This document shows, piece after piece, positions 34,495-45,442 of a stretch of DNA of 64,000 nt (the stretch's first letter is position 1; every line of letters starts with the position of its first letter). This DNA is from Labia minor (Eukaryota > Arthropoda > Insecta > Dermaptera > Spongiphoridae). The notes under the pieces are model-generated. The model was not told where the DNA came from. It saw only the letters and a list, made by a program, of their open reading frames with translations, and made no database searches. The DNA is taken from positions 92,882,538 through 92,946,537 of the forward strand of contig OY720344.1 of assembly GCA_963082975.1 (NCBI GenBank), read 5' to 3'. Both the position numbers and the translations under genes were made by a program.

Positions 34495-36948
34495 TGTGTT
34501 TAAATGTGTTTATTAGCCAGAAAAAAAAGATACATAAATTTTACAATATATAAATATAAATCCCTAAACACAGTGGGATTAAGTGATGCAATTAACAAAG
34601 AGTTAATAGAAGTAAGAAAAAAAACATATTTAACAGAATGTTATGATCATGTTTATTACTTATAAATTATTTAATAATTATTTTTTTTATTTTACTTATT
34701 CCAATTATATAACTATTCAAAGAGAATCAAATAAATTATTTACAAAAGAAGCAAGTACATTTCAATCTTATTAGATGAAAGAAACGTGACAATTTTTTAA
34801 TTATATATAATTTTTTTTTTTAGGAAACTGGCTTTGGGAAAAAACCTAAAAATAACATTACAAGAGGGGAAAGATTTATATATTTACAGAAGGCAAGGAG
34901 ATGAAGGGTGGGATAGGAAGAGTGGAAAGATTGAGAGAATTAATAAATTATTACAATATTTTACATTTTAGTATACACTATTAAATTCTTATATTATAAA
35001 TTTATTGAAAAGCCCTAATTACAATTAATTTTCAATCCACCAGTATTTTTTTTTCGCGATATTCTCACTCTTATCTCTTTTTGAGATTGCCATATTGAAA
35101 CGCCAGAATCTATATTGATCTTTTCCATCTAAGAAGGGATCGTAAGTTATGCTTCGGTCAGTACTTTTCCTAAATATATGATAAATAATTGGAATTTTGT
35201 TTGAGTCCTGGATGTAGCCATTTGCGTCCAAATAGGTGAATGCTTCAGGTGGAATAAAGCCTGAAATAAGGGTTCGTCTAAAGTACATATCGTTAGGGTA
35301 TGAAGCCCCGTAGATTAAGCTATTTTCTCGAATGTTGATTATTTTACTAAAGTAATTGCGGATTAATTTAATTATAAATATGTCAATTCTGTTTAAATTA
35401 GAAAAGTTGTATATTATTTCGTTACTAAAATATTTTTTGTAATCTGATTCAGGGGATCTGTATTTACCCAGACATGCTCTTAGGCAACTCCTTTCAAATT
35501 TTCTTATTGATTCCATTACTGAGGCTGTTTGGTTGAACCAAATGCAACATCCGTATGTAATTATTGGCCGAACAAATAAGCTATAACATAAAATTTTTAA
35601 TTTTGGGTCTAGATAAGGACAGAAGAATAACTTTTTTAATCCCATGAAAGCCGATCTAGCTTTATCTAATTGGTTTTTGACATGTTTATTGAATAGAAGA
35701 CGTTCGTCTAAGTAAACTCCTAAGTATCTGACTAAGCTTTTGTGTGGAATATTTTGTCCGTTAATTTTAATTTGAAATTTTTTCCAATTTAATTTTGTGT
35801 TATGATTACATCTAGCAATTAGGGGCCTAAATAGAATAGTTTCACATTTATTGATATTAATTTTTAATTTCCAAGAATGATAAAAAGAAAAGATTTTGCC
35901 TACTAAGATTTCAAGATCATGTTGTAGTTGTTTAGACTTTGTGCCCGACAGATAGACGATTAAATCGTCTGCGAAGGCAATTCCATATTTACCCTTTGTT
36001 TCGTTCAGGCCATATGCAGTGAGAATATCGCTAATAAATATGTTGAATAATACTGGCGAGTTTATTGTACCCTGTTGTAAACCATTTGTGACTTGGCATT
36101 GAATAGAAGACACAGTGTCATTGTTAAATGTAACGAAAGATCTTCCTTCGATCATATTCCAAATGAATTTAATCAGGTTTTCATCGAAACCTTTTGTTAA
36201 CATTTTGTAAATAAGACCTTCACGCCATACAGTATCAAAGGCCTTTTCCACGTCGATCAGACAAGCTGCAACTACTTCATTATTATTTAATGACCAGTAA
36301 ATATCGGAGGTGAGTTTCGAAATAGCATGTACTGTTGAATGTTTAAAGCGAAACCCGAATTGTGATTCTGGGAGAACATTTAAACTTTCCATAGCGGAGA
36401 CCAGTCTTTTGTTTATCAACACTTCAAGGATTTTACCTACATTAGATAATAGGCTGATCGGACGAAGGTTTGACATAGAGGAGGGGTTTTTACCTTTTTT
36501 AGGGATAGCAATTACATTGGCTTTTTTCCATTTTTCAGGAAAGTAGCCATTGTTAAGTGCGTTGTTGAATATAATCGTGTATATTTTAATAATTTTCTTT
36601 GGCAGGCGTTTTAAAGCACAATTAGGTATCTTGTCCGGGCCTGTCGACTTTTTATTATTTAGATGTCTAATAATATTTTTGACTTCATTGAATTGTGTTA
36701 AGAATGGGTCTTGGTGTTGGGTAGGAAATGTTGATTTATTGCTATGGGAGAAAGTGGTTATTGTTTTGTTGTTATGAGCGTCCCTTACTATTTTTTCTTT
36801 GAGTTGGTTAATTTTGGAATTTATTATGTTAGAGAGACCTGGTTTTCCCAAGTCTTCGTTTTGTTTATGGGTTAGAGAAAAATGGCAGGCTATTATGTTA
36901 AGTTTATCTTTTGTGTCAAAAATTTCAAAGTTTCCAGATGAATTTTTG
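34495..36948 (-). mobile_element. 5'-truncated non-LTR retrotransposon inside a SINE
   Basis: A 2,454-bp insertion is flanked by an identical 15-bp duplication, CAGTGGCACAATGCT on the minus strand, at 34480-34494 and 36949-36963. Its 3' end carries AATAAA shortly before a weak A-rich tail (aaacacatttaaacaca). It codes for the reverse transcriptase half of ORF2 only; endonuclease and ORF1 are absent. This is typical 5' truncation from target-primed reverse transcription. The protein suggests a Jockey-superfamily element. Confidence 0.85.
35025..36947 (-). CDS. Reverse transcriptase of Jockey-like non-LTR element (5'-truncated ORF2)
   Basis: An open frame of 642 codons can be counted from a Met at 36,953, but that ATG lies in the duplicated target site, so it is not the native start. 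Numbered from it, the order is a pre-RT linker with STGPDKIPNCALK (about 103-115), RT fingers (IPKKGK, LRPISLLSNVGKILE), QFGFRFKHST, the palm motif CLIDVEKAFD with D234, GLQQGTINSPVLFNIF, the active-site FADD (D329, D330), RYLGVYLD, and a long C-terminal region with CIWFNQTA. There are no stops or frameshifts, so the insertion is recent. With no endonuclease it could not move by itself. Confidence 0.9.
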   Translation of the reverse strand, partial: KNSSGNFEIFDTKDKLNIIACHFSLTHKQNEDLGKPGLSNIINSKINQLKEKIVRDAHNNKTITTFSHSNKSTFPTQHQDPFLTQFNEVKNIIRHLNNKKSTGPDKIPNCALKRLPKKIIKIYTIIFNNALNNGYFPEKWKKANVIAIPKKGKNPSSMSNLRPISLLSNVGKILEVLINKRLVSAMESLNVLPESQFGFRFKHSTVHAISKLTSDIYWSLNNNEVVAACLIDVEKAFDTVWREGLIYKMLTKGFDENLIKFIWNMIEGRSFVTFNNDTVSSIQCQVTNGLQQGTINSPVLFNIFISDILTAYGLNETKGKYGIAFADDLIVYLSGTKSKQLQHDLEILVGKIFSFYHSWKLKININKCETILFRPLIARCNHNTKLNWKKFQIKINGQNIPHKSLVRYLGVYLDERLLFNKHVKNQLDKARSAFMGLKKLFFCPYLDPKLKILCYSLFVRPIITYGCCIWFNQTASVMESIRKFERSCLRACLGKYRSPESDYKKYFSNEIIYNFSNLNRIDIFIIKLIRNYFSKIINIRENSLIYGASYPNDMYFRRTLISGFIPPEAFTYLDANGYIQDSNKIPIIYHIFRKSTDRSITYDPFLDGKDQYRFWRFNMAISKRDKSENIAKKKYWWIEN

Positions 36949-36985
36949 AGCATTGTGCCACTGAGCTACGTTATCGTTACTAATT
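36949..36985 (-). mobile_element. tRNA-derived SINE, copy 2, 5' end
   Basis: The minus strand reads GTAACGATAACGTAGCT then CAGTGGCACAATGCT. TAGCTCAGTGGCAC is a good Pol III box A. Together with 34,205-34,494 this rebuilds a SINE of about 310 bp that was split by the non-LTR insertion. Confidence 0.6.
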
Positions 36986-38534
36986 ATTAATTATATATTA
37001 ATAATAATAATAATATTTTATTTAGGATTTTTTAGCAAAATAAGTTTATTAAATTTGGATAATATTCATCACAATGAAGGGTACGTATTGAATGAAAATT
37101 TTACCATTCATTTAATTTAGATTTTTTTTGGCATGTACTTATTTTTATATAAAATTTATTAAAACATGTTTTTGTTGTGTGTTTTGAAATAATGAGATCA
37201 GTATTTTTCATATTAATATAGATTTTTTTCTAAAAATGAATTTTAAAATTTAATTTTAATTTTTAACTTAATTAGTAAATGTAATAAGTATTTTATTTAC
37301 TATTCCTGGTATTCTTAATGTGAGTTAATTTTATGCTTGTTCCGTCTCTGTGGTAACAATTTTCCATTTGAATGACCGGATTATATAGCATGAGTTGTTT
37401 GATACCTTTGGATGGGTTGTTCTGTCAGATCATTTCAACTCTAATTCCTACTTAAGATGGATAATTTGCTAGTCTCACTCCACAATTCCCCTTTTCATTT
37501 ATTTCACCCGCCGTTATGTCTTAATCGTAATTTTATATGTCATTTAACCTCGAAGCGAATTCAAATGGCCGTCAAATGGCAACTTCAATTGCCTTTCAGC
37601 TGTGATTAATTTTCTTAATTTTCTATATATTTAATAGAATAGGATGCTTTAATATTACATGGCTTTATTTAGCTTACCCTTAAGCGTTTTTCTTTTTAAA
37701 TAATGAAAAAGAAGAAAAAAATTATCATTTTCAGTTCATGGCATGTTGAAAATCATAATATAACTGATGTTAAACAATTCAGCATGGAGGATGAGCGCTG
37801 AGGGTTTTTTTTTATTCATTATTATTTTACTTTTCTTAATTTATTTTTTGTAAAGATTTCTTTTGTTAACTTGTTTAGAAGTTTTTCTTTTCTTGATTTG
37901 TTTATCATTTTTATTTTTAAATATTTTTTTCTTTTGGTTTATTTATATTTTTTATTATATATATAGTCACGAGATACTTTAAAAATGTACGAAAAAATAA
38001 ATAATGAGTATTTTATTTTAAGAATTTTGATTTTGTGTGTAAATATGAATTAATTGGACGATCCAATATCAGTTCTTATACATGAACTTATACATGTTCG
38101 AATATAAAAATTACAATTCTTAGAATTATTAAAATAAAATACAAATAATGAATTTAAATTTAATGATTTATTTTAAAAGTTCCCATTTTAATTAATTTAA
38201 TAAAATTATTAGGTTATATTTATTAAATATTTTCATAGAAATAAGATATGCTTTAATTACCAGTTTAAATTATTATAAAAATAATAATTATAATAATAAT
38301 AAAAATATTCGTATAAATACAATGATTTCATAAGTCTTAAATCATTCCAATATTTTGATAAAGATATTTAATGCAATCTAAAATTAATTATTTTAATCAA
38401 GAAAAAAACACTAAAAATTATTATTTCTGTAAATGACATCGTTTCATCCTCTAAAAACCCTATTAATATGTAAAATTCTTAAACATTCTGTGAACAATTT
38501 TCAAGATCATATATCTATACATAGGTATATACTA
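36986..38534. other. Neuroligin intron, one moderate-GC patch
   Basis: AT-rich intron DNA. The segment about 37,320-37,610 is less AT-rich and not repeated in the window (contains tttcacccgccgttatgtc); its role is unknown. Confidence 0.4.
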
Positions 38535-39024
38535 AATTGTTCAATAAGTTCGTCGGATGAAAGATCAATTTTTATTTGTAAAAATGACTTTATTTTTCAG
38601 CGTAGTTTCCCTTAACTTCAATACACTTATTCCAACAGTCTTCTAATTACTGTAGTAATTTTCCCGCAGCTCTGCAAAATATCCCTCCACTACAGCTATT
38701 ACCTCTTCATTTGAAGAAAATAGTTTTCCAGGGAGATATTATTTGAGGTGTGAGAAGAGCTAGAAGTCAGAGGGAACTAAATCTGGCGAATAGGCTGGAT
38801 GTTGCAACAATTCATACTTCAATTCAGTTATTTTAGCAATGATTTTTGCGGCTTCCATTTTGCACATAGTTTTTTGAAACCCGAATTAACACTCAAAATA
38901 TTGCTCACTGTGACCAATGAAATGATTAAAGCCTCTGTTAAATCTCTTTCATTCAATCGATTCAATTCAATTTCTTGCATTTTTTCGATGGTAGTGACGA
39001 ATAGATGTCGCTCATTGAACAACC
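38535..39024 (-). pseudogene. Internally deleted mariner relic
   Basis: This is bounded by TA and short inverted ends (TTGTTCAATAAG left; TTGTTCAATGAG on the minus strand at the right). On the minus strand an N-terminal transposase piece (EIELNRLNERDLTEALIISL, then FKKLCAKWKP) jumps directly to the C-terminal catalytic piece HPAYSPDLVPSDF, a stop, LFSHLK and GKLFSSNEEV. The middle, with the first catalytic Asp, is deleted and there are in-frame stops. The length of about 490 bp compares with about 1.3 kb for a full mariner. Confidence 0.75.
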
Positions 39025-39889
39025 TAATATATATAAATACAGACAATTTTTGCTAATTATATTGTGTAATGACCTTAATAATTTTCAACAAGCATAGGCT
39101 TAATACAGTTAAATAAGGAATATCTTCAATAATTTATTTGACATCCAAAGAAATAAAATCAATAATCAAATAAAATATATATAAATAAGGAATATCAAAA
39201 CAGTGAGATCGATTCTGGTTTTAGTAAAGGTCGACATCTTTTTGAAATAAGTTCAGTAATCCATGAAAAGAGTTGGTTTGAAAGATACAAATTATTTCAA
39301 AGAATTTATGTTCAAATAGTGCATCGTAGAATTGGACATATTGCCTTTTCAGAATATCCCTTTCGAATCGGTCAGAAGGATAAATCTTATTGTGATTTTT
39401 CTTTTATATCAGTATGGAATATTGGTCATATTTTACTGAGATGGACTTTCAATGAGACGAAAATATATAAATTTTATAAAATTATAGAAATTAATTTACC
39501 AATTTATGCTAAATTTCAGAAAGCAGTGAATTGGAAAATATAATAATCAAAAAAAAATATTTCTTTAAATGTGAATATCTATATTAATTCAATTATTTTA
39601 AAAGTATATTTATATCTTATCTTATTATACTAGCAAAAATTGTATATATATATTTGTATTTTTGAAATATTAAACCTCGAAGGATCTTTTTGAAATTCAC
39701 ACCATATATAATTTTAAAAAAGACAAATCTATCTGTATTGGTTTCAGGTTCTGAAAAAATCCTTATTATTAGTTTTTTTCTTAATTTAAAATATTAAATT
39801 TAAATGACGTCAGCAACTACGTCAGACAGCCTTAAATACAAAATATTATAGATATAAATAAAAACAAATTACGAAATATATATTATGTT

Positions 39890-39995
39890 ATATCCACAGG
39901 CCATACTTTTCAGTCTTTCAGTGCCTTAATACGTATGTTTAAGGGCGGTATGTTTTATGACTATTTTTTTAATTGATGTTCTTTTAAATTCTTGT
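39890..39995 (-). repeat. Dispersed repeat, copy 2
   Basis: Reverse-orientation partner of 25,215-25,320 (here caggccatacttttcagtct, then tttatgactattttttt). The element type is unknown. Confidence 0.5.
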
Positions 39996-40429
39996 AGTTA
40001 AAGGAGAAAAAAAAATTAGATATTCATATTGTATATATAAACATATATACATTTTTATATTTTGCTTCCTAAATTAATTAAGTATTAAAATAAAAACTTT
40101 AATAAAAAAAATAAAGCAAGAATAAAAATTACTTAATATTTCAAAAACTTGTTTGAAGAGTTACTTTTTTCACTTTTTAAGATTAAAAATTCTGATTTTT
40201 TTTTTAATGCTCGCGTTATGAAATTTATTTAAATTAATTAATTTCACAATCCGATTTTTATATTTTCGATTTCATTTCTTTTTGTTTGTAATTTATGTAG
40301 TTATTTCCTTCTTGTCAGCAATCGTTGTTTATTTTATAATCTCGAATTACTTTTTGTTTGGAGTTCGCTATTAGGATGTACATAACTGACTAACAACAAT
40401 GTTATTATACCTTGATGTTGTTGTGAAGG

Positions 40430-40740
40430 TGGTTGATTGAACGAGTGAATTGCAAATGGCTATCCACACCATCCCCCCATCATCCGTCCGTTCTTCATTT
40501 GACTCGTAATCGTTGGAAGGCAACAACGAGGCTGACGCCGCCTGTTTATAGGGACAATTACCGAGCCTGTTTCCTCCACCCAATCGCCGTCTATCGCTTA
40601 ATTACCGAACAGACTCCTTCGCAAGATAATAGAAATAGTTATGGAGTCGAGTAGTAAGAGCAGTAAATGACGTTGGGAAATCGCAACCGCCATTTCATCA
40701 GTTGTTCCTAACTGTTTTACGAGACATGCAACTTCACAAT
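40430..40740. other. Moderate-GC patch in neuroligin intron
   Basis: This is noticeably less AT-rich than its surroundings and not repeated in the window. It contains TAATTA-type homeodomain sites (acaattaccg, cttaattaccg) and a gacgttggg motif. Short open frames on both strands have no recognisable domain. A regulatory element is possible but only an inference. Confidence 0.3.
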
Positions 40741-41442
40741 GAACATAAATAACAAACAATCAATTAGCTATTTCAATATAACTAGCTAAATTAGATAAAA
40801 AAAAATATTGTCTCAATATACATTAAATATTTTTTTGTATTTTTCAATTTATCCTAAATTATAGAATATGATAACATCTTCTAACAGAGGGTAAAATTAA
40901 ATAAATTTACTTTTTTTTGTTTTAATATTCTTTTAGTAAATAATGCAATATATTTTTTTGTAAAAAAAATAATTAATAATAAGAAGAATAAAATAAGAAT
41001 TAATAATTTTCAATGTTAAAAATAAACATTTATTTTTATATTTTTATTTAAAAAATCACTCAATTTTAAACAAACATGCTTAATTCAACACACCCATATT
41101 CTTGAAACATGTAAATTATCTTAGAGTTATATTTTTTTTATACCTAGTAAAGTATATAATTTTTTTTTTTAAATTTCTTATATTTATTTATCAACATGCA
41201 ATTTATTATTGTGCTAAACTAGGGTAAGAGTCTCAACTTTTTAGATGTGCAACTGCAACACTGTTACTCACAGATATATTTCAGAAAATGGTTTATGCTC
41301 TTTGCAATTTTCGTGTTTATATTTATTTTTAATTTATATTTGAAATATTGTTTTCAATATTTTGGTAGGACACTTAAAATTAGTAAATGGACCAGATGGT
41401 GAACCGAGGTTCAAAGAAACTAAAATATATTCCAATGAAAAA

Positions 41443-41786
41443 ATAAGTTGACCTGTGGCCAGGCATAGAACCGAACGACGGTTTGAAATAAATTAATTTC
41501 CAGGTACCTTTAGCTTAAGTGTGAGAATAACCCTTCCTTCTTATCGTCAATCGGTAATACTACCACTTCCGGTTTACGGATATAAACCAAAAAAGTTGAT
41601 CAAATTATCATACTGATGCATTAAGTGAAAATACCAAATTTTATCAAAACACACAGACGGACAGACATCATGCTATAAATACTATTTTCTATTAAGAAAA
41701 TGCATAATTTGTGGAGATATGTAAAAATCTCCACATGTGAAATTTGGTGTGAAAACTATACCTCCCTTACTATCGTCGGTCAGTAA
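41443..41786 (-). mobile_element. HINE-B family element, copy 2
   Basis: In reverse orientation it runs from the 5' end TACTGACCGACGATAGTAAG to the 3' hairpin CCTGGCCACAGGTCAACTT. It is about 344 bp against 500 bp for the copy at 17,219; the duplicated inner block is present only once. The 3' partner of the subterminal repeat has decayed (AACGACGG side). Confidence 0.6.
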
Positions 41787-41844
41787 AAATCAAAGAGAGA
41801 AAGTGAGAATTTAAACAAAAAATAAGAATTTATTTTTTTTATTT

Positions 41845-42240
41845 TTATAACCATGAAAATAACTTTCGAAATTCGGAATTGGTTAAAACAAGGCAACGCA
41901 TTATCACCAATTTTATTAAATTTAGTACTGGAATATGTAATTAGACAAATGCATCTCCAGATATAGTTAGAATTATAAAATCGAGAAGGCTGCGATGGGC
42001 AGGGCACGAGGCTAGAATGGGAGAGGAAAGAATGGCGTAAAATATATTGGTGGGGAGAGCGAATGGGAAACTCCGTTTGGAAGACCAAGGATGCGGTGGG
42101 TGGACAATGTAGGAAGGGACGTGAGAGAGATGGGAGAGGGTAAGGATTGGAGGCTTGTAGCTCAGAATAGGGATACTTGGAGAAGGGTGGTTGCTGCGGC
42201 CAAGAACTTTCGAGTTCCACAGAGTCACAGAGATAGATAG
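41845..42240 (+). pseudogene. Internally deleted RTE-like non-LTR relic
   Basis: KQGNALSPILLNLVLEYVIRQM-type sequence (the RT motif before the active site, 41,885-41,950) is followed at once by the C-terminal region: SRRLRWAGHEARMGEER, then GRPRMRWVDNVGRDV and TWRRVVAAAKNFRV in shifted frames. The YADD active-site block and thumb are missing between them. It ends in a GATA microsatellite, as is common at RTE 3' ends. The minus-strand open frames across this stretch are shadows. Confidence 0.65.
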
Positions 42241-43147
42241 ATAGAAAAAAAAGAAAATTAAATTTCACTTAAAATTTTTTTCTACCTAATTGTCGATTTG
42301 TCTATTTTAAAAATGAGACTCAAAATTAAAAGATTAAATTATTTTGTAGTTAGTAATTTTAGTAGAATTAAATATCTCAATTGGAACAGGATAGGTATAA
42401 TTTAACTCTCTTTTTTAATGAAGTGAAATACTATGAAACGATCATTAATTTAACCAATTTTGTTGTAAAACAATATTTAATAATTTATACTTTATTTTTT
42501 TTTTATTAATTTTATTTTATAATATATACGTATAATAAGAAATATTGAGACTTGTAATTTAAATTCATTTTTTAAACGATAAAATAAATCAATATATAAA
42601 TAAAACAAGATCAACATCACTGCTCAGAAGTTTCAAAGATTTTAAATAAATAAATAGGTAATAATTTTCTTTTTTAAACTTTTCCATATTACTCTCGAAG
42701 CGTTGTTTTCTAAACAAACACTTACCATAAGAAACTAAAATAATAAAAACTTTATTTTATTTTGTTTTATTAATGTATATATAATATTTTAATAATTTAT
42801 CTGAAAGTTTTAAGTTATTACCTTCTTGGAACTCCTTTTATAATAAATTAACATTAAAAAAAATAAATTATGGAATTCTATTTTTTGTATTACTCGGATA
42901 ATTTAGTTGAAATAGATAAAAAAAAAATAATTTATTTAGTTTGCATTGCACATGACATATCTCTAAACTGGGTATATAATATTTTTATTCAATTATTAAT
43001 ATTAATTCATAATCGTTATTTTAACATATTTTATTTATTTATTGCCATCTTGGTTCAAATTTAGTTTTTTTTATACAAAATTTTGTTAATAATTTGTTAT
43101 ATTATTATTTACATTTACATTAATAATCAATATTACTCAATCATATA
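42241..43147. other. Neuroligin intron, AT-rich
   Basis: No gene or element is recognised; an open frame at 42,870-43,064 is low-complexity AT-rich translation. Confidence 0.4.
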
Positions 43148-43149
43148 TA

Positions 43150-44023
43150 CACGGTGTGGACAATAACCAAGGTGACTGGTTCTGTAACTCCTTTTCACGG
43201 CGCTACACCTAAGATATCAAAAAATAATTAAATAAGTATACGAACCCTCGATAAGCAAAAAAAAAATTCAGTTTTCTAGTGTTTTTCAGAAATCCAATTT
43301 TTTTCATATCAACTTTTTCTACCTTGTCACAAAAAAACCATGAATCTTACACTCCAAATACGCACCAACAACAAATTCTGTTTTAACAGCCACATAAACA
43401 TTTGAAATGATTGAAAAAGCACACGGTAAAGTGCCGAGTGGCTTGGCCCCGAAGAGAAGCGACCTAAAAAAGTCAGGCTTCATAAGAGTCGAGTGAAGAC
43501 CCTTTTGACAGTTTTTTTTTTATGCTAATGGCATCATTCATCAAGAATTCACTCCCCAAGGGCAGACAGTTAATGGAGAATACTATTTGAGGGTCTTGAA
43601 TCGCTCGAATTCGCTCTGAGTACCACGAGCAAGGTTCATGGAGGCTATTGCACGACAACGCTCCTGCCCATAAGTGCCTAATTGTGACCGAGTTTTTGGC
43701 GAAAAAAGGCGTTGTTCTTATCGCCCATCCTCCCTATTCCCCTGATCTAGCCCCAGCTGACTTTTGGCTATTCATTAAACTAAAAATGGCCATGAAGGGA
43801 GAGCGTTTTTCATCGGTGGAAGAAATCCAGAATTACGTAACCGCGGCCCTAAAGGGGCTCCAAAAGAATGACTTCTATTTATGCTTCAATTCATTTTACA
43901 AAAGATTTGAAAGATGTATCAATGAGGAAGGGATGTATTTTGAATAATCTGAAATAAAATTATAAATTTGTAACCCGTTTTGTTTATATGGTCTCAGTCA
44001 CCTTAGTTATTGTCCACACCGTG
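43150..44023 (+). mobile_element. Second mariner element, N-terminally deleted
   Basis: An 874-bp element lies between TA dinucleotides with inverted ends CACGGTGTGGACAATAAC (then YAAGGTGACTG at both ends). Only the catalytic half of the transposase remains, so it is non-autonomous. Its right end abuts the 3' end of an RTE-like fragment on the other strand, so it inserted at or in that element. Confidence 0.85.
43480..43947 (+). pseudogene. Mariner transposase, catalytic half, frameshifted
   Basis: The first part reads NGIIHQEFTPQGQTVNGEYY in one frame. After a frame change, a 99-codon open part continues from MHDNAPAHKCLIVTEF through HPPYSPDLAPADFWLF to FERCINEEGMYFE. The second and third catalytic aspartates (HDNAPAH and PADFW) are present 34 residues apart (DD34D). 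The helix-turn-helix region and the first Asp are absent or unreadable, so the protein cannot be functional. Confidence 0.8.
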
Positions 44024-44027
44024 TATT

Positions 44028-44492
44028 CTACGACGGAAGAAGAACCCTTTGGGCATAGGCCTCTCCTAAGGTTTTCTAGTTGACTAGGGAAAGGCCTATG
44101 CCCTAAGGAGCCTGCTTCGCTACTTCGTTCCAGATGTCTGCACAATGTCGTCTTCTTCTCTTTCTTTTCCTTTCCAGAGGACACCACTCGATCAGCTTCT
44201 TTGTCCATCTCTCATCTATTGACCTAGCCCAATTCCATTTCATCTTTCTTATATGTATATTGATATTGTGCATCTTTGTCCTTTTATAAATGTTCTCTAT
44301 TTTTATTTTGTCTCTTTTTTTAATACTCAGAATGCTTCTTAGCATGGAGCGCTGCGTTGTTTCTAGTTTTTTCATTGTTTTTTCGTGAAGCGTCCATGTT
44401 TGAGCCCCATAGGTAATTACTGATAATACAACCTTTTTTAAAACAATTATTTTTGATATGTTAAATTCATTGTTTTTCAGGATAAATATCAT
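44028..44492 (-). pseudogene. RTE-like non-LTR element, C-terminal fragment
   Basis: The open frame LKKVVLSVITYGAQTWTLHE, then TTQRSMLRSILSIKKRDKIK, RTKMHNINIHIRKMKWNWA and CADIWNEVAKQAP matches the region downstream of the RT in RTE/BovB-like elements (LPVLTYGAETWT, TQRAMERxML.I..RDRIRN, LKWRWAGH). The usual element 3' terminus follows (RRGLCPKGSSSVVE in another frame). It is heavily 5'-truncated. The open part is about 129 codons. Confidence 0.75.
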
Positions 44493-45442
44493 AGACTAGA
44501 ATTTTTTTCACCCTAGGTTAGTTCTTCTTTTCTGTCTTTGTAATTTAGAATTTTATTTTAATTTTGATTAATAAGTTTATATTTCCTAATAAGAAATAAA
44601 AATAAAATTAAAATTTTTAATTATTTATGTTTTTTTTTATTTAATTTAGTTAAGTCATTTAATTTCTAAATGGAAAATGTCAATACAATATTTATTCTTC
44701 TATTCCAGCATTGTCATTGTTTGAGTTTATTAATTGATTAATAAAGGTATGATAGGATGTAGGAATATGTTTAATATTTTTCAATTAAAAAAAGTTGATT
44801 ACAACATTTTAAATTAATAGTATATTTTAATATACTATTAAGTTATTAAGTTTATGATAATAATATTAATAATAATAATAATAATATTTTAAATTAAAAA
44901 CTCTAAATTCAAATTTAAATGTCACTTGAATCATTGCAATGTTTACATTTTAATCTATATCATCTGCCATTTAAGAACATTCATTTTTATTAAAAATTAC
45001 CACCTGCAATAATTTTCGAATGTTTCTTGAAAACCGTTGATGAATAGGATTGTGTTTGGGAGGTTAGGAAAGAGGGTTGTGTGACCCGGAGGGTGAAGGG
45101 TTGTTGTTTATGAGACGCTACTTGAGAAAATAGAGCGGGTGGTCCGGATCGAGGTTCAGGTGACCTGGATTTCAACTTGGCAAACTGCCTTCTACTGCAC
45201 TACTACTACTACAACTACTACCACTACGACTTGAAGTGCTTCTACTGAAACGGAATAATCTCCATCCTCTTTCTCTCGCTAAACATTTCCAACAATTGCC
45301 AACCTCAAAAATAGAGGCTCATGTCCAAACATTCTTGACATTCTTGTAATTTTATTGGTTTACAAAATTACTCATTCAAGAGTGTATGGAGTATTCATCC
45401 TCACTTCTTTCTTTCCTAACTATTTTTTCTCTAATAAAAATA
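44493..45442. other. Neuroligin intron with ACT repeat
   Basis: AT-rich to 44,990, then a less AT-rich segment with an imperfect ACT/CTA repeat at about 45,196-45,230. No element is recognised. Confidence 0.4.

Noticed and set aside
41780-42268. Minus-strand frame of 162 codons
   Set aside because: Antisense to the non-LTR relic, whose plus-strand motifs are recognisable.
44001-44023. Palindrome-like string considered as a regulatory site
   Set aside because: It is the right terminal repeat of the second mariner.
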